Assembly (NCBI RefSeq): GCF_001730285.1
Contig: NZ_MIJZ01000001.1
Coordinates: 930,001-994,000, forward strand
DNA from: Enterococcus ureasiticus
GTDB taxonomy: Bacteria; Bacillota; Bacilli; Lactobacillales; Enterococcaceae
DNA length: 64,000 bases
Direction: 5' to 3'
Under the pieces are notes generated by a model that saw nothing but the letters and a program-made list of their open reading frames with translations, was not told the origin of the DNA and searched no databases. Position 1 is the first letter of the stretch, and every line of letters begins with the position of its first letter. The position numbers and the translations under genes were made by a program. Positions 45,250 to 55,300 of the stretch are shown in pieces.

Positions 45250-45924
45250 TTACGTTCTTTTTAAGGGTTGAAGGGTATTATCTTTTAAAATAAGACTAAT
45301 ATCCGCTTGTTTGGCAATATCTAAATCATGTGTAACCATGATCACACATTTTTTTTCAAGTAGAGCAAGCTCCTTTAGCATATCAATGATTCCTTTTGAT
45401 GTCACCTGGTCTAAATTCCCTGTTGGTTCATCAGCAAAAATAAGTGGAGAATCTGCTGATAATGCTCTAGCTACCGCAACTCTTTGTTGCTGACCACCGC
45501 TTAATTTCATTACATTTTTATGCATCAGCTCTTCAGTGATACCGACTGATTTTAGTTTATTTTTCACGTATTCATTGATATTTTTAATGTGCTGGCTTTT
45601 AATTTCCATCCCCACCTTAACATTTTGAAAGGCCGTCATATAAGGAATCAGATTGTATGCTTGAAAAATAATTGAGGTGAATTTTTTTCGATAGTTGGTA
45701 ATCCCCATATCATAGATATTTTTTCCTTGATAGCTAATACTGCCTTCAATAGGTCTTGTTAATCCAGAGGCAATCGACAATAAGGTCGTTTTTCCTGCGC
45801 CAGAAGGTCCCATGATTGTATAAAAATTTCCTGCTTCAAATGTATAATTGATGTCATCCAAGACCTTGTATTCTTGGATTCCTTCTTTGTATGAGTAAGT
45901 GATGTCTTTGAGTTCTAAATTCAT
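45250..45924 (-). CDS. ABC transporter ATPase (LolD/MacB type)
   Basis: A 224-residue ATPase: Walker A GPSGAGKTT, Q-loop region IIFQAYNLIPYMTAFQNV, signature LSGGQQQRVAVARALS, Walker B LIFADEPTGNLD and H-loop VTHDLDIAKQAD. This is the subfamily working with FtsX/MacB permeases in export of, or defence against, peptides. It follows the permease gene after 17 nt, and the two-component system lies directly downstream, a linkage typical of cell-envelope-stress sensing modules. Confidence 0.93.
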   Translation of the reverse strand: MNLELKDITYSYKEGIQEYKVLDDINYTFEAGNFYTIMGPSGAGKTTLLSIASGLTRPIEGSISYQGKNIYDMGITNYRKKFTSIIFQAYNLIPYMTAFQNVKVGMEIKSQHIKNINEYVKNKLKSVGITEELMHKNVMKLSGGQQQRVAVARALSADSPLIFADEPTGNLDQVTSKGIIDMLKELALLEKKCVIMVTHDLDIAKQADISLILKDNTLQPLKRT

Positions 45925-45941
45925 AATATCTATTTCTCCCT

Positions 45942-47324
45942 CTATTCTTTTTGAGCAAACAGGTCTTTAGGATCTGTTCTAGCGATGATGATACTTGGTA
46001 CAAGTGTTGTAATAATAATTAGTAAGAACCCTAAGCTCGCTGCTTGTGAGATAACTGTCTTGTTTACTTCAAGTTTCATCTTATCCACAGGCTCTATCGT
46101 TGCAGCTTCTTCTTGACCGTATTCATCTTCTTGGGTGATAGGACCTACATCTTGAGCTTGTTTTGATAACATCATATTGGAAATACTTTGTCCGGTTGTT
46201 TCAACGATGGCTAATGATAACCCAAAGGAAATGATGCCAATAAGTAAAATTTCTGCCACTAGCTGCAGGATGACTCTCACTTTTGTTTCTCCTAATGAAA
46301 GCAAAATTCCTACTTCTTTTTTACGATCACGAATAGATAATAAAGATAAGAACGTTAAAATTAGTCCTCCAGCTACCACGATCACTTTAATCATAATTGA
46401 ACTAAAGGCGGCCATTTTTTCAAGTGGGCCAATCATTTGCTCGTATTGTTCTGTATAAGCATCTAGTTTAAAGAAATTACTCTCGGTTGGCAGTTTCGTT
46501 TCTGCGTCTTTTACAAAATCATCGACTTGTAAAGGATCATTTAGATAAAAAGTTGCATCATCAATACTTGCTTGTTCACTGGTTTTTAAAAAGGTATTGA
46601 AATCTACATAAATTTTATTTTCAGGCTGAGCCATTTCATACATTCGTTCTAAAGCTGAAACTTCTTTTTCACTCTTATAAATACCAATCACTTTATATTG
46701 TTGTTCTTTCTCTTCCCCATCCAATGAAAATCCTTTGATCTTGAATGTGTCGCCTAGTTTTAGTTGATTGTTTTTTGCGAACGTTTCTTCAACAACAGCA
46801 GAGTTTGCTGGGGTTTTGTCTGTGATAGCTTCTCCTTGAATTAGTTTGGCATCACGATTTTTAAAATCAGCTGTTTTCAATAAATCATTCGTACCAAATA
46901 GTTTAAAAGCCGGCACTTCACGATTTGGATCGATTCCAGGCATACTTGGACTCATAGAATCAGTTCCTGCATCTTCTTCAGGTTCAACAGATTTCAAACC
47001 AGTTTTAGCAGCACTAGTTTCACCTGTAATTAAGGTACTTTTTACTTGTGGCAAGTTACTGATCTGATCTACAGTTTCTTTTGAAAGCGGCGTTATACTT
47101 GATTTTCCGCTGAGTATTGCTTCTTTAATTTTATCGTTATCTCTTTTCAAACGAACTTCAGCACCTAATTGTTTTCGTGCGTCTACTTTACTTTTTTCTG
47201 CTGATTGTTGAATGGCAAAACCTGATAAAATCAATAAAAAGACAACCAAGAATAAGCCTAAAAATAAAGACGTTCGCCCCTTTCGTTGCCAAATACTGAT
47301 AAGTGCTCTTTTAAAAAAACTCAT
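45942..47324 (-). CDS. FtsX/MacB-type ABC permease
   Basis: A 460-residue permease with one N-terminal membrane segment (about 18-40), a large outside domain (about 45-305, including a MacB periplasmic core-like region with KLFGTNDLL) and three C-terminal segments. LLSIRDRKKEVGILLSLGETKVRVILQL is the FtsX signature. ATG 47324 follows TTGGAGGAAACAAT and fits the conserved start SFFKRALISIWQRKGRT; an upstream extension is not used. It is the first gene of the permease-ATPase-regulator-kinase operon. Confidence 0.92.
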   Translation of the reverse strand: MSFFKRALISIWQRKGRTSLFLGLFLVVFLLILSGFAIQQSAEKSKVDARKQLGAEVRLKRDNDKIKEAILSGKSSITPLSKETVDQISNLPQVKSTLITGETSAAKTGLKSVEPEEDAGTDSMSPSMPGIDPNREVPAFKLFGTNDLLKTADFKNRDAKLIQGEAITDKTPANSAVVEETFAKNNQLKLGDTFKIKGFSLDGEEKEQQYKVIGIYKSEKEVSALERMYEMAQPENKIYVDFNTFLKTSEQASIDDATFYLNDPLQVDDFVKDAETKLPTESNFFKLDAYTEQYEQMIGPLEKMAAFSSIMIKVIVVAGGLILTFLSLLSIRDRKKEVGILLSLGETKVRVILQLVAEILLIGIISFGLSLAIVETTGQSISNMMLSKQAQDVGPITQEDEYGQEEAATIEPVDKMKLEVNKTVISQAASLGFLLIIITTLVPSIIIARTDPKDLFAQKE

Positions 47325-48092
47325 ATTGTTTCCTCCAATGTTTACTCTCTTTGTTTGTAAGCAAATGCATCTTAACAAAGTTAGGGTCAGATTTTGGTTA
47401 GATATTTTTTTAAGCTGAGAATATAGTTATTTGAAGTTCTAACAATTGTTATTTTTTAAAGACTACCAACCGCTATTTTTCTACTTTTTAAATGGCGCGT
47501 TATATTTCTCTTTTACAGATATCTTCTCTCACTTGATCTTTTGATTCCCACATACAGTACTCATGTAATATCGATTCCCATAATTGTATTTGAGATTTGT
47601 ATGATGCTCATGAATAATCACCACGCTTCTCCTAAAAAAAAGTCCACAAAATCTGACACACTTCTCAGTTTAGGGGGAATTCTTACTAAATTTATCAGTG
47701 CATGAACAGCGATATTCTCTACCTCAAATAACTTTCTGTCTGTATTTCAGTGTAAATACAATGAGGTCCATATAATTCCACCGACAATGTACTAAACCTT
47801 TATCATTGTTCGACAAGAAAACTAATTCCTCAACGCTAAATACGGGTTGTTTTTCCAATCACTTTAGTCTTTGAACCCCTCTAAAGTCATCAAAATAAGA
47901 AGGGATTAAACAAACGTAAATTACACGTTTATTTAATCCCAAATTTTTTCATATATTTCAGCTCTTTATCTTTTGCTGTAAACTTTACTAAGTCAATCTC
48001 TTGAATGCCAAAATTTAATTCTGTGACAATTTTAAAATGGACGATTTTTCAACTATGTTGCAATACTCAACACTTATATTTTTTTAGATAGC
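47325..48092. other. 768-bp non-coding region with strong hairpin
   Basis: No complete gene. A hairpin with 16-nt arms (47902-47917, 47925-47940, one mismatch) flanked by T-rich DNA looks like a bidirectional terminator. A minus-strand open stretch of about 35 codons around 47630-47740 reads protein-like (VENIAVHALINLVR...) but has no start or ribosome binding site, so it may be a gene or insertion-element remnant. The operon promoter of 47324 should lie at the left end. Confidence 0.5.
47902..47940. terminator. Hairpin terminator candidate
   Basis: GGGATTAAACAAACGT / ACGTTTATTTAATCCC, one mismatch, 7-nt loop, followed by AAATTTTTT on the plus strand. Confidence 0.55.
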
Positions 48093-48926
48093 TCATTTCC
48101 CAGTCATTCCTTGAATTAATACAGATAGTATTGGAATTATATCCCAAAAGAGATGAGTGGTGTATGATGCCCAGATATTTTTATACCTTATATAGGAGAA
48201 AGTCAAAATTAGACGAGATAAACCAATATCTAAGATAGCTTGAGCAATATTCCCATCATACGATGGAATATGATATAGACCAAAAATAATTGAAGAAATA
48301 ATCCAAGCAATTAAAATACTATTTTTCCGATTCATTAAAAGCGATTTGTGACAAATCATCAAAATAAATAGAAATGGTACTATTGCCCACATTTCCTCAA
48401 CAATCAATTGAATAACAGTTTCACTAGCCTTTAAAATAGGCACACTCTTCGAGGCGGTGTGATTCACTTTAGTTGTCACATCTGCCACTGTTTTAATATG
48501 AAATAAATCAGTTAAAACTATTTTGGTGTATAGCGCAGTGATAAACATACCAACTATGCCTAATAAGGCAGACAGACCAAATTCTTTCCATGTTATCTTC
48601 TTAAATAAAGCATCCCATCGATTCCCAGCTATCATCCAATAAGTACCGAAAGCGATCAATAAAGTCACTACTAAAAAACCGTATGTTATCCCTATTGAAT
48701 TGAGTGGATTTTCCGTCACCATTTTAAGTTTTTCTTTTAAATTTAATATCTTGATAACTGGTTGCAATAACAATCCGCTAAAAAAGAAGAATGTGCCAAT
48801 GGTTATAGTTACCCAGATAATCCATAGTCTCCAAGATAAGGCGATAGGTTGATCATTATAAAAAGGAAAATCTTGCTTATCCTTCTCAAACCAAAAACGA
48901 TCTTTCAGTAATTCATTTCGTTTCAT
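48093..48926 (-). CDS. CPBP-family intramembrane protease-like protein
   Basis: A 277-residue protein with about eight hydrophobic segments. The C-terminal half resembles the CPBP/Abi (Rce1-like) fold: an IVEEMWAIVPF segment where EExxxR is expected, FGLYHIPSYDG for FxxxH, and TTHLFWD for the last HxxxN/D motif. The Arg of the first motif is absent, so activity may be altered. Such proteins process or protect against peptides. It lies about 130 nt downstream of the WxL operon on the same strand and may be co-transcribed. Confidence 0.75.
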   Translation of the reverse strand: MKRNELLKDRFWFEKDKQDFPFYNDQPIALSWRLWIIWVTITIGTFFFFSGLLLQPVIKILNLKEKLKMVTENPLNSIGITYGFLVVTLLIAFGTYWMIAGNRWDALFKKITWKEFGLSALLGIVGMFITALYTKIVLTDLFHIKTVADVTTKVNHTASKSVPILKASETVIQLIVEEMWAIVPFLFILMICHKSLLMNRKNSILIAWIISSIIFGLYHIPSYDGNIAQAILDIGLSRLILTFSYIRYKNIWASYTTHLFWDIIPILSVLIQGMTGK

Positions 48927-49057
48927 ACTATTCAGATCACCTCTCTCTAATTTGTGAAAAAATATCTATTCATTGTGAAGTACTATCAACGAGGTTGACT
49001 GCCTTTTCATATAACAGCAAAAGTTCAACTTGATCGATTCACTTATCACAACGTGGT

Positions 49058-50206
49058 TCATTTCTTTTTATTTTTTTCGTTACCTTTTTTTCTTTTTTCT
49101 GCTCTCTCTTGATTCCTTTGTGCCTTTTTTTTAGCGAGTAGTACTGCTTCTTGTTTGGCTTTGTTGATTTTGTGACGGGCAATTAAAAACCCAATAATTG
49201 CTAAAATAATTACAACGATACTTCCAATAATTATATATAACGGCCAATTAGTCAGTTCATCCAGTTCTACAGCAGATTTTTTATTCAACTTGTCTGCTTC
49301 TTTTCTTGTAATCGTAAAATTCTGATTAAACGACCATTTTCCACCGTTAGCTGCTGTAGCAGTTAATTTCAAGGTGTAGTTGCCAGCTTGAAATGGTTTG
49401 CTTCCTAGCCAGATTGGATAGTCCATCATAGAATTCGGTGCCATCCGCATATTTTCTTTAGTATCTGCATAAACTACTTTATCCGAACCTTTTGGGGAAA
49501 CTTTGGCTTCAATTTTTAGTTCATCCATTACCATCGGTTCTGGGTTTTGTAGTTTTGCTTCAACCACATTCCGATAGTTGACCTGTGAGGCTTTCACACT
49601 TTGCAATTTCAAATCCGGCTTAACTGGATTATCATTTTCAGACAATACCAATCCAACTTGGTGTTGAAATTCATTATGAACACCCATACTACCTGCTTCT
49701 TCTTTCTCTTTGTCTTTTTCATCTTCCTCTTGACCTTTTTGGTAGAAAACGATTGCACCTGCGAGCATGCCATTATATTCATCTTTTGGCATTTTTAGTT
49801 CTATCGGAAGTTCTATCGTTTCATTGGCAGGAATTTTTACTGAAGAAGCAACTGTCGCAATTGAAGTCATTGGATATTTCAATGTTTTATCAAAAGACAC
49901 TTCTTTATCCGTTTTATAATCGATCACGCCATTGATGTTCGTCATCCCATTGGCAATATGTATGTCAATTGTGGCTTCTTGATCAGACTTGTTTGTTAAC
50001 TCTACCTTAACTGTTTGCTTTTGATTAGGGGCCATCCGTAAATCAAAATACGTTTTTTTCTGATCTATTTGATTATCTGGAATAATTGTTCTAACAGAAT
50101 AATTTACTCCAGCAGCTTCTGTCTCTAACGTCTGTCCTACCAGCACCAGAGTAATTCCGCCAACAAAAAGTAGTAACATTAAAATGTTTTTTAATTGATT
50201 ACGCAT
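49058..50206 (-). CDS. WxL-interacting surface protein (DUF916/DUF3324)
   Basis: A 382-residue membrane-anchored protein: signal peptide (about 1-30), DUF916 domain (about 33-150, YSVRTIIPDNQIDQKKTYFDLRMAPNQKQTVKVELTNKS) and DUF3324 domain (about 155-310, NEFQHQVGLVLSENDNPVKPDL). A C-terminal membrane helix follows (about 325-345, LYIIIGSIVVIILAIIGFL) with a strongly basic tail. This family is encoded in nearly all WxL clusters and binds WxL proteins and peptidoglycan. It is the last gene of the WxL operon and probably anchors the two or three WxL proteins at the surface. Confidence 0.93.
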   Translation of the reverse strand: MRNQLKNILMLLLFVGGITLVLVGQTLETEAAGVNYSVRTIIPDNQIDQKKTYFDLRMAPNQKQTVKVELTNKSDQEATIDIHIANGMTNINGVIDYKTDKEVSFDKTLKYPMTSIATVASSVKIPANETIELPIELKMPKDEYNGMLAGAIVFYQKGQEEDEKDKEKEEAGSMGVHNEFQHQVGLVLSENDNPVKPDLKLQSVKASQVNYRNVVEAKLQNPEPMVMDELKIEAKVSPKGSDKVVYADTKENMRMAPNSMMDYPIWLGSKPFQAGNYTLKLTATAANGGKWSFNQNFTITRKEADKLNKKSAVELDELTNWPLYIIIGSIVVIILAIIGFLIARHKINKAKQEAVLLAKKKAQRNQERAEKRKKGNEKNKKK

Positions 50207-50372
50207 CTTGTTCTCTCCTCTATACTAAAATCGTTCATTATTGATAATCAACAGATAATTTGGTCTATTTTTGATGCTAAAACAAAGTTTTTTTATTTTA
50301 AGGTGGTTAAGATAAAACTCAGAGAGCTTTATCTTACCACCTTAATTTTGTCAATTTTATACGCGTTTTATC

Positions 50373-51095
50373 TTATAGTGTATCTTTTAATGTCCATACA
50401 ACTCTTGCTTGATAGCTAGTATTCTTGATATTCAATCCTGCAGGTATATCTAGTTGAACACCCGTATACGTATTGTTGGCAACAGATGCAGCTGAGCCAA
50501 ACGAAAATTTATTGATTGAACGAGTTGTACTGCTTGTTAATGATCCTAATGTAACAGCGTTACCTGGGATTAATTGAGCAGTAGTAATTGCTGCTGTAGC
50601 TGAATCACCAGATACATTTTCGGCAACTACATCATTTAATTGCATTTGCATTCCAGAATCCATCACAGTATTTTGTCCATCTTGAGAAATGAAATTTTGT
50701 GCCTCTAAAGATAAACTCCATTGTGCCACATTATCAGAGTTACCCACCGATGCGCCTAAAGGTGAAGTAAAGGTGCCTCCCCCATTTAAATCCCATGAAC
50801 GCGGAACTGCATTGTATTTTGCATCTAGACCTGTGTATGTTTGCGTACCAAATCTGAAATTCAATGCATAAATCAAGCTCAAATCACTATCACCTGCTCC
50901 TGGTTCTTCTGGTGGAACAACTGTAGTTGGTGGCACTGTCTCACCAGGAGGTTCGATTGGCCATTCTGTATTAAATGTTACATTTCCTTGTCTATTTAAT
51001 GTCATTGGACTTGTGTAAGCAAATGTTGTTTGAGCTCCTAAAATAATTGCTCCAATACTTAAAAGTCCTGCCCCGATAATTTTTTTTGTATGCAT
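50373..51095 (-). CDS. WxL-domain surface protein (240 aa)
   Basis: A secreted protein with a signal peptide (about 1-26), a short proline/glutamate-rich linker (PPGETVPPTTVVPPEEPG) and a C-terminal WxL domain. The first W-x-L is in NVAQWSLSLEAQNF and the second in YQARVVWTLKDTL at the extreme C-terminus. WxL domains attach non-covalently to peptidoglycan. It is the second WxL protein in the operon and similar in layout to the one upstream at 51216, probably an ancient duplication. It has AAGGAG before its ATG. Confidence 0.93.
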   Translation of the reverse strand: MHTKKIIGAGLLSIGAIILGAQTTFAYTSPMTLNRQGNVTFNTEWPIEPPGETVPPTTVVPPEEPGAGDSDLSLIYALNFRFGTQTYTGLDAKYNAVPRSWDLNGGGTFTSPLGASVGNSDNVAQWSLSLEAQNFISQDGQNTVMDSGMQMQLNDVVAENVSGDSATAAITTAQLIPGNAVTLGSLTSSTTRSINKFSFGSAASVANNTYTGVQLDIPAGLNIKNTSYQARVVWTLKDTL

Positions 51096-51215
51096 TTTTT
51101 TCTCCTTTGATATGATTTATTTTTTTTAAGCATATTTTTTTCAGCCGGCTGTTAATATGCTTAATATTTATCTAAATTGTTCAATGAACAATCGATAACA
51201 TTGAAAATACAATTT

Positions 51216-51950
51216 TTATAATGTATCTGCTAAAGTCCAAGTGATATTGGCTAAATATTTAGCATTGTCTAACTCTAATGAACCTGGAATATCAAGTTGA
51301 ACACCTTTATAATTTTCTGCAGTCACATTCCCTGGCATTCCGAACATAAACGAGTTTCTTGAAGTTCCTGTAATCTCTGTATTATTATATGTTCCAATCG
51401 TTTGAGCTTGACCAGGTGTTAACGGCAACGTTTGATTTGCTACAACGGCAGATCCGCCATTTTCTGTATTATTTGTTTTATTCACATCATTCAAGGTCAT
51501 TAACATTCCTGGAATTGGTTTATTTGTGCCATTTTGTGCCATAAACTGACCAGCAGTCACTTTTAAATTCCATTGTGACACATTTGAAGAATTGCGAATT
51601 TGAACAAATTGCGGACGGACAACAGATATGCCATCTACTGTTCCGGTTAATGGTTGAGCATAATATTTTGCAGCGGCTCCTGTATAATCGTGTGTACCAA
51701 AATCAAATGTTGGATAGTAAATCAAAGCTAAATCTTTATCTCCCACAACCGGCGGAACAACTGGTGGAACGATTGTTCCACCGCCTCCTTCAGTTGGTGG
51801 ATCAACAATCCCACCACCGTCAGTGTCAACCTTAAGCGTTATCTGACCATCAGTAGTTGCATTCAAGGTCTGTGCCTGATTTATTTGCGCATCTAAGATA
51901 AATACACTCATGCTTACTATGCCAAATATGAGTAGCTTTCCTGCTTTCAT
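51216..51950 (-). CDS. WxL-domain surface protein (244 aa)
   Basis: A secreted protein with a signal peptide (about 1-25), a glycine/proline-rich linker (GGGIVDPPTEGGGGTIVPPV) and a WxL domain. The first W-x-L is NVSQWNLKVTAGQF and the second YLANITWTLADTL. It is paralogous to the protein at 50373-51095. Together with the large WxL-like protein upstream and the DUF916/DUF3324 protein downstream it forms a typical WxL complex locus. Confidence 0.93.
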   Translation of the reverse strand: MKAGKLLIFGIVSMSVFILDAQINQAQTLNATTDGQITLKVDTDGGGIVDPPTEGGGGTIVPPVVPPVVGDKDLALIYYPTFDFGTHDYTGAAAKYYAQPLTGTVDGISVVRPQFVQIRNSSNVSQWNLKVTAGQFMAQNGTNKPIPGMLMTLNDVNKTNNTENGGSAVVANQTLPLTPGQAQTIGTYNNTEITGTSRNSFMFGMPGNVTAENYKGVQLDIPGSLELDNAKYLANITWTLADTL

Positions 51951-51965
51951 TACTTTTTCTCCTTT

Positions 51966-52322
51966 TTAAATGCGTTTATTTCGTTTATTTTGATACCAAA
52001 TAACACTAGTACTTAACAAAATCAGCAACCCAATAACACTCAAACCCGATTTAATGACCGTACTCATTTTCGGCAAAGATAAATCTTTCCCGCTTATTCC
52101 TGTTTGTTGTCCATGAGTTACGTTTGGTTTTCCCCCATTATTGGTCCCTCCGTCTTTAATACTGCTATCACTATCGGTTGTACCAGTTTTACCTTTAATG
52201 CGTAAAACAATGCCACCTTGAGATTCAGCATTAACAGCACTTGCATCAACTTGCTTCGCTCCTAACACTCCAAGGCTAAAAACCATGAATAATAGCGAAA
52301 CAAAAAACCATCTCTTCTTCAT
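51966..52322 (-). CDS. Small LPxTG-like surface protein of WxL cluster
   Basis: A 118-residue protein with a signal peptide (about 1-28), a low-complexity Gly/Asn/Ser linker, then LPKMS (about residue 83), a hydrophobic helix and the basic tail QNKRNKRI. The layout is that of a sortase substrate, and such small proteins are regular members of WxL clusters. However, the sorting motif is LPKMS rather than LPxTG, so it may be a membrane-retained or non-canonical substrate. It lies 12 nt downstream of the large gene. Confidence 0.8.
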   Translation of the reverse strand: MKKRWFFVSLLFMVFSLGVLGAKQVDASAVNAESQGGIVLRIKGKTGTTDSDSSIKDGGTNNGGKPNVTHGQQTGISGKDLSLPKMSTVIKSGLSVIGLLILLSTSVIWYQNKRNKRI

Positions 52323-52334
52323 TGATTTTCCTCC

Positions 52335-55300
52335 TTAAAGTGTGTCATTTAAGCTAAACAAAATCTCAGCGTTATATCCACCATTATTGATCGTTCTGGA
52401 CTGTTCTGGGGTAATCTTTAAGAAAAATCCTGCATCATTAGCCCAAGTGATCATGTTATTAAATTTTGCTGGATTTGGTCCACTGTTGTACAGTTCCACA
52501 GCCTGACCTTTAATCATCTGCTGAGTGGAGCTTGCACTTGTTTGTTTAAACATTAGAACATTTGATAAGATAGATTTATCTTGGGTAAAGTCTTTGGTCA
52601 CAGTAGCAGTAATTGCCCATCTCTGACGCAGATTATCTCTACGGCTATCATCAACTTGAATCCCCCAGTTTGGATCGCTTCGATTCATCTGAAGTTCTGT
52701 CTGCACAGGTACTGTAGCCGTACCAAAATCTAAATTATCTTTAACATCCCAAATGAAATCGCCGGTTGGCAACTCCTGATTCACGACATAAATCGTTAAT
52801 TTTTTTGTGCTAGAATTATAGTTCAATGTTAAGCCTTCACCAGTGATTACTTGGTCTCTATTTATTGTGTAGTAAGTCCCGTTATAATAGACTCCTTGAG
52901 CAAAAACACCGAACTCGGCTGTTGGCTGTCCATTTTTCCAAGTATTATAGTCTTCATTAACTGTTTGTACTTGTTTTAACTGATAAAAATTCTGTGTAGA
53001 TATCGTATTTTGGGGAAATGTGACTACACTTGGATTTATTGCGTTGACTACTGAAGAGTTACTCCAGCTGCCTCCTTTAGCTAACAGTTCAAATGGTTTG
53101 GCTCCCGTTTGAAAAGGCATTGCCTCTCCATTTTGATTGCGAACGATTACTTCCAACGAAATCGGTTCAATTCTGGGTGTAATTGACACTGGAACCTGTA
53201 CATTTTTTGTATAAGTTATCCCTTCGTAAGTTGCTGTAATTTTCACTGTATAGGTAAAATTTCCGACTGTACTAGTATCTAGTTTACTCGGTGAAAGATA
53301 CGAAACGTTATAACGCACAGATATAGGTGGTCCGGGAATAGCTCCTCCTCCGCTTACTACTGTAAGTGTTACCCCTCTAACCCAGCTATTCAATTCCGTT
53401 TGAGTTAATGTCGGCGTACTACCTTGTACGAATGTTTTCGTTCCATTTGGTAAACCTGTTAATTGATAAACTGCGGGTCCTGTAATTGTCACCGGTACCG
53501 TTACGTTTGTAGTATAGGTTTTCCCACCAGAAGTTGTTTGAACTCTAACTTGATAATTTTTAGTTGTTCCTGCCGCTGAAGCACTTGTATTAACTGTTGT
53601 CGGTGAAACTAATGTCACTGAATAATTAGAAGAAGCGACTGGTGACGAAGTGCTTCCTTCGTTCAAGTAAACATTTGTAACCCATGTTTTTAATTCAGCG
53701 CTACTTGGCTGAGCAGTTCCTTGTGGATAGGTTTGACTAATAGGTGAAGCACTCAACGTTAATGTTGGACTCGGAATCAATTGATTACTTAATGTGTATA
53801 TCTGAGTCCCTGTTGAAGTCTCTGTTAAGACTTTTGATGACGTAATAAAAGCAGGATCATCCTGGCTAGTTGGCTGTTTATAGCCATTTGGCGCTTCTAT
53901 TTCACGGAATCGAAACGCTCTATCGTTTCCTTGGCTACCCCAATATTTAATCGCATTTATATAAGAATCATTTAGGGTGATTTGACCTTGTGAATCCGTT
54001 TTCCACTGACTTGGTTCCCCACCTGCTGTAAAGTGTTTCCAAGTGTTTTGTCCCGTAAAACTTTCCAGTTGAAAGGTAGCCCCTGCCAAGGGTTTTCCAC
54101 CATCACCTGTTTTATTCAAGACAATTTTAAGTGGACTAACAGCAAGTTTTTTATTAGTCAAAGAAACAGTCGTAGCTTGATTTTTTGTTATTTTAAATTC
54201 TGTTGCAAATGCTGCCGCACTTGTTGTTGACTCTGAACCCGATCCTGGAAATGCTGGTGGTTGTTCATAGCCATTTGGTGCAGTAATCTCACGGAAACGA
54301 TATTTCGTATTAACTGAACTTCCCTGATTACTCAAGAGTAGGTTTAACAGTGTTTGGTCTGTAATAACGATTTGACCAGACCCATTTGTTGTATACTCAG
54401 CCGCCCAATTCTTCCAATTTCCATCTGTACCTAAGCCTTGGATAACAAATTTCGCTCCTGAAAGTGCTGCACCAGTGCTAGCATCTGTTTTATTCAACGT
54501 CAATTTCATATCAGCTGTCGGCTGAACAAAATTGATGTGTGCCGTTTTATTAATTGGATTTGTTTCCAGTTGATATCTAGAACCTTTATAGGTTATACGA
54601 ACCGTATAAAGAAAATTGCCAGCAGTACTGCTATTCCAAGTATTTCCCAGTGTAATATCGTAATCATTAGGTGACAACAATTCTAACGGTTGACCATTTT
54701 GATAAATACGAACCTGATTATCATACCAGCTTTTTATCGTAGCATTACTTGGTTGGCTAGTTCCGACATTAAATGTTTGATTTGGTGTAAAATTGGTTAC
54801 TAAAGTATAGGACGATTGAACGATCGCTCGTTTATTTGTTAAAGTGAAGAGCTGTTCGCCCTGAGTATTACTGGTGATTACTTTTTCAGCCGTGATAAAC
54901 TGGTTTGAACCATTTGGTGTCTGATATCCGCTAGGTGCTTGTGTTTCCACAAATCGAAATGATTGATTATTACCATCTCCACCATATTGTGAAACAGCAT
55001 CCAAGACTGATTGTGGTAATGTAAACTCACCATTGCTGCCTGAGACATAGTCATTTGTTACACCTGGTACTTCAAACCCATCCCAATTACCATTCGACCG
55101 TTTCGTTTGGAATTGGAAATGTGCACCCGCAAGAGCTGCACCACCTTCTCCAGTTTTTCTTAACTTGATGGTCATCGGTATTTTGGGTATTTTTTTGTTT
55201 GTCAATGTGAATAATTGTTCACCATCACTATCTTTTGAGAGCACTTTTTCAGCTGTAATAAATTGACTTGAACCATCTGGAGTCATATAGCCATCAGGTG

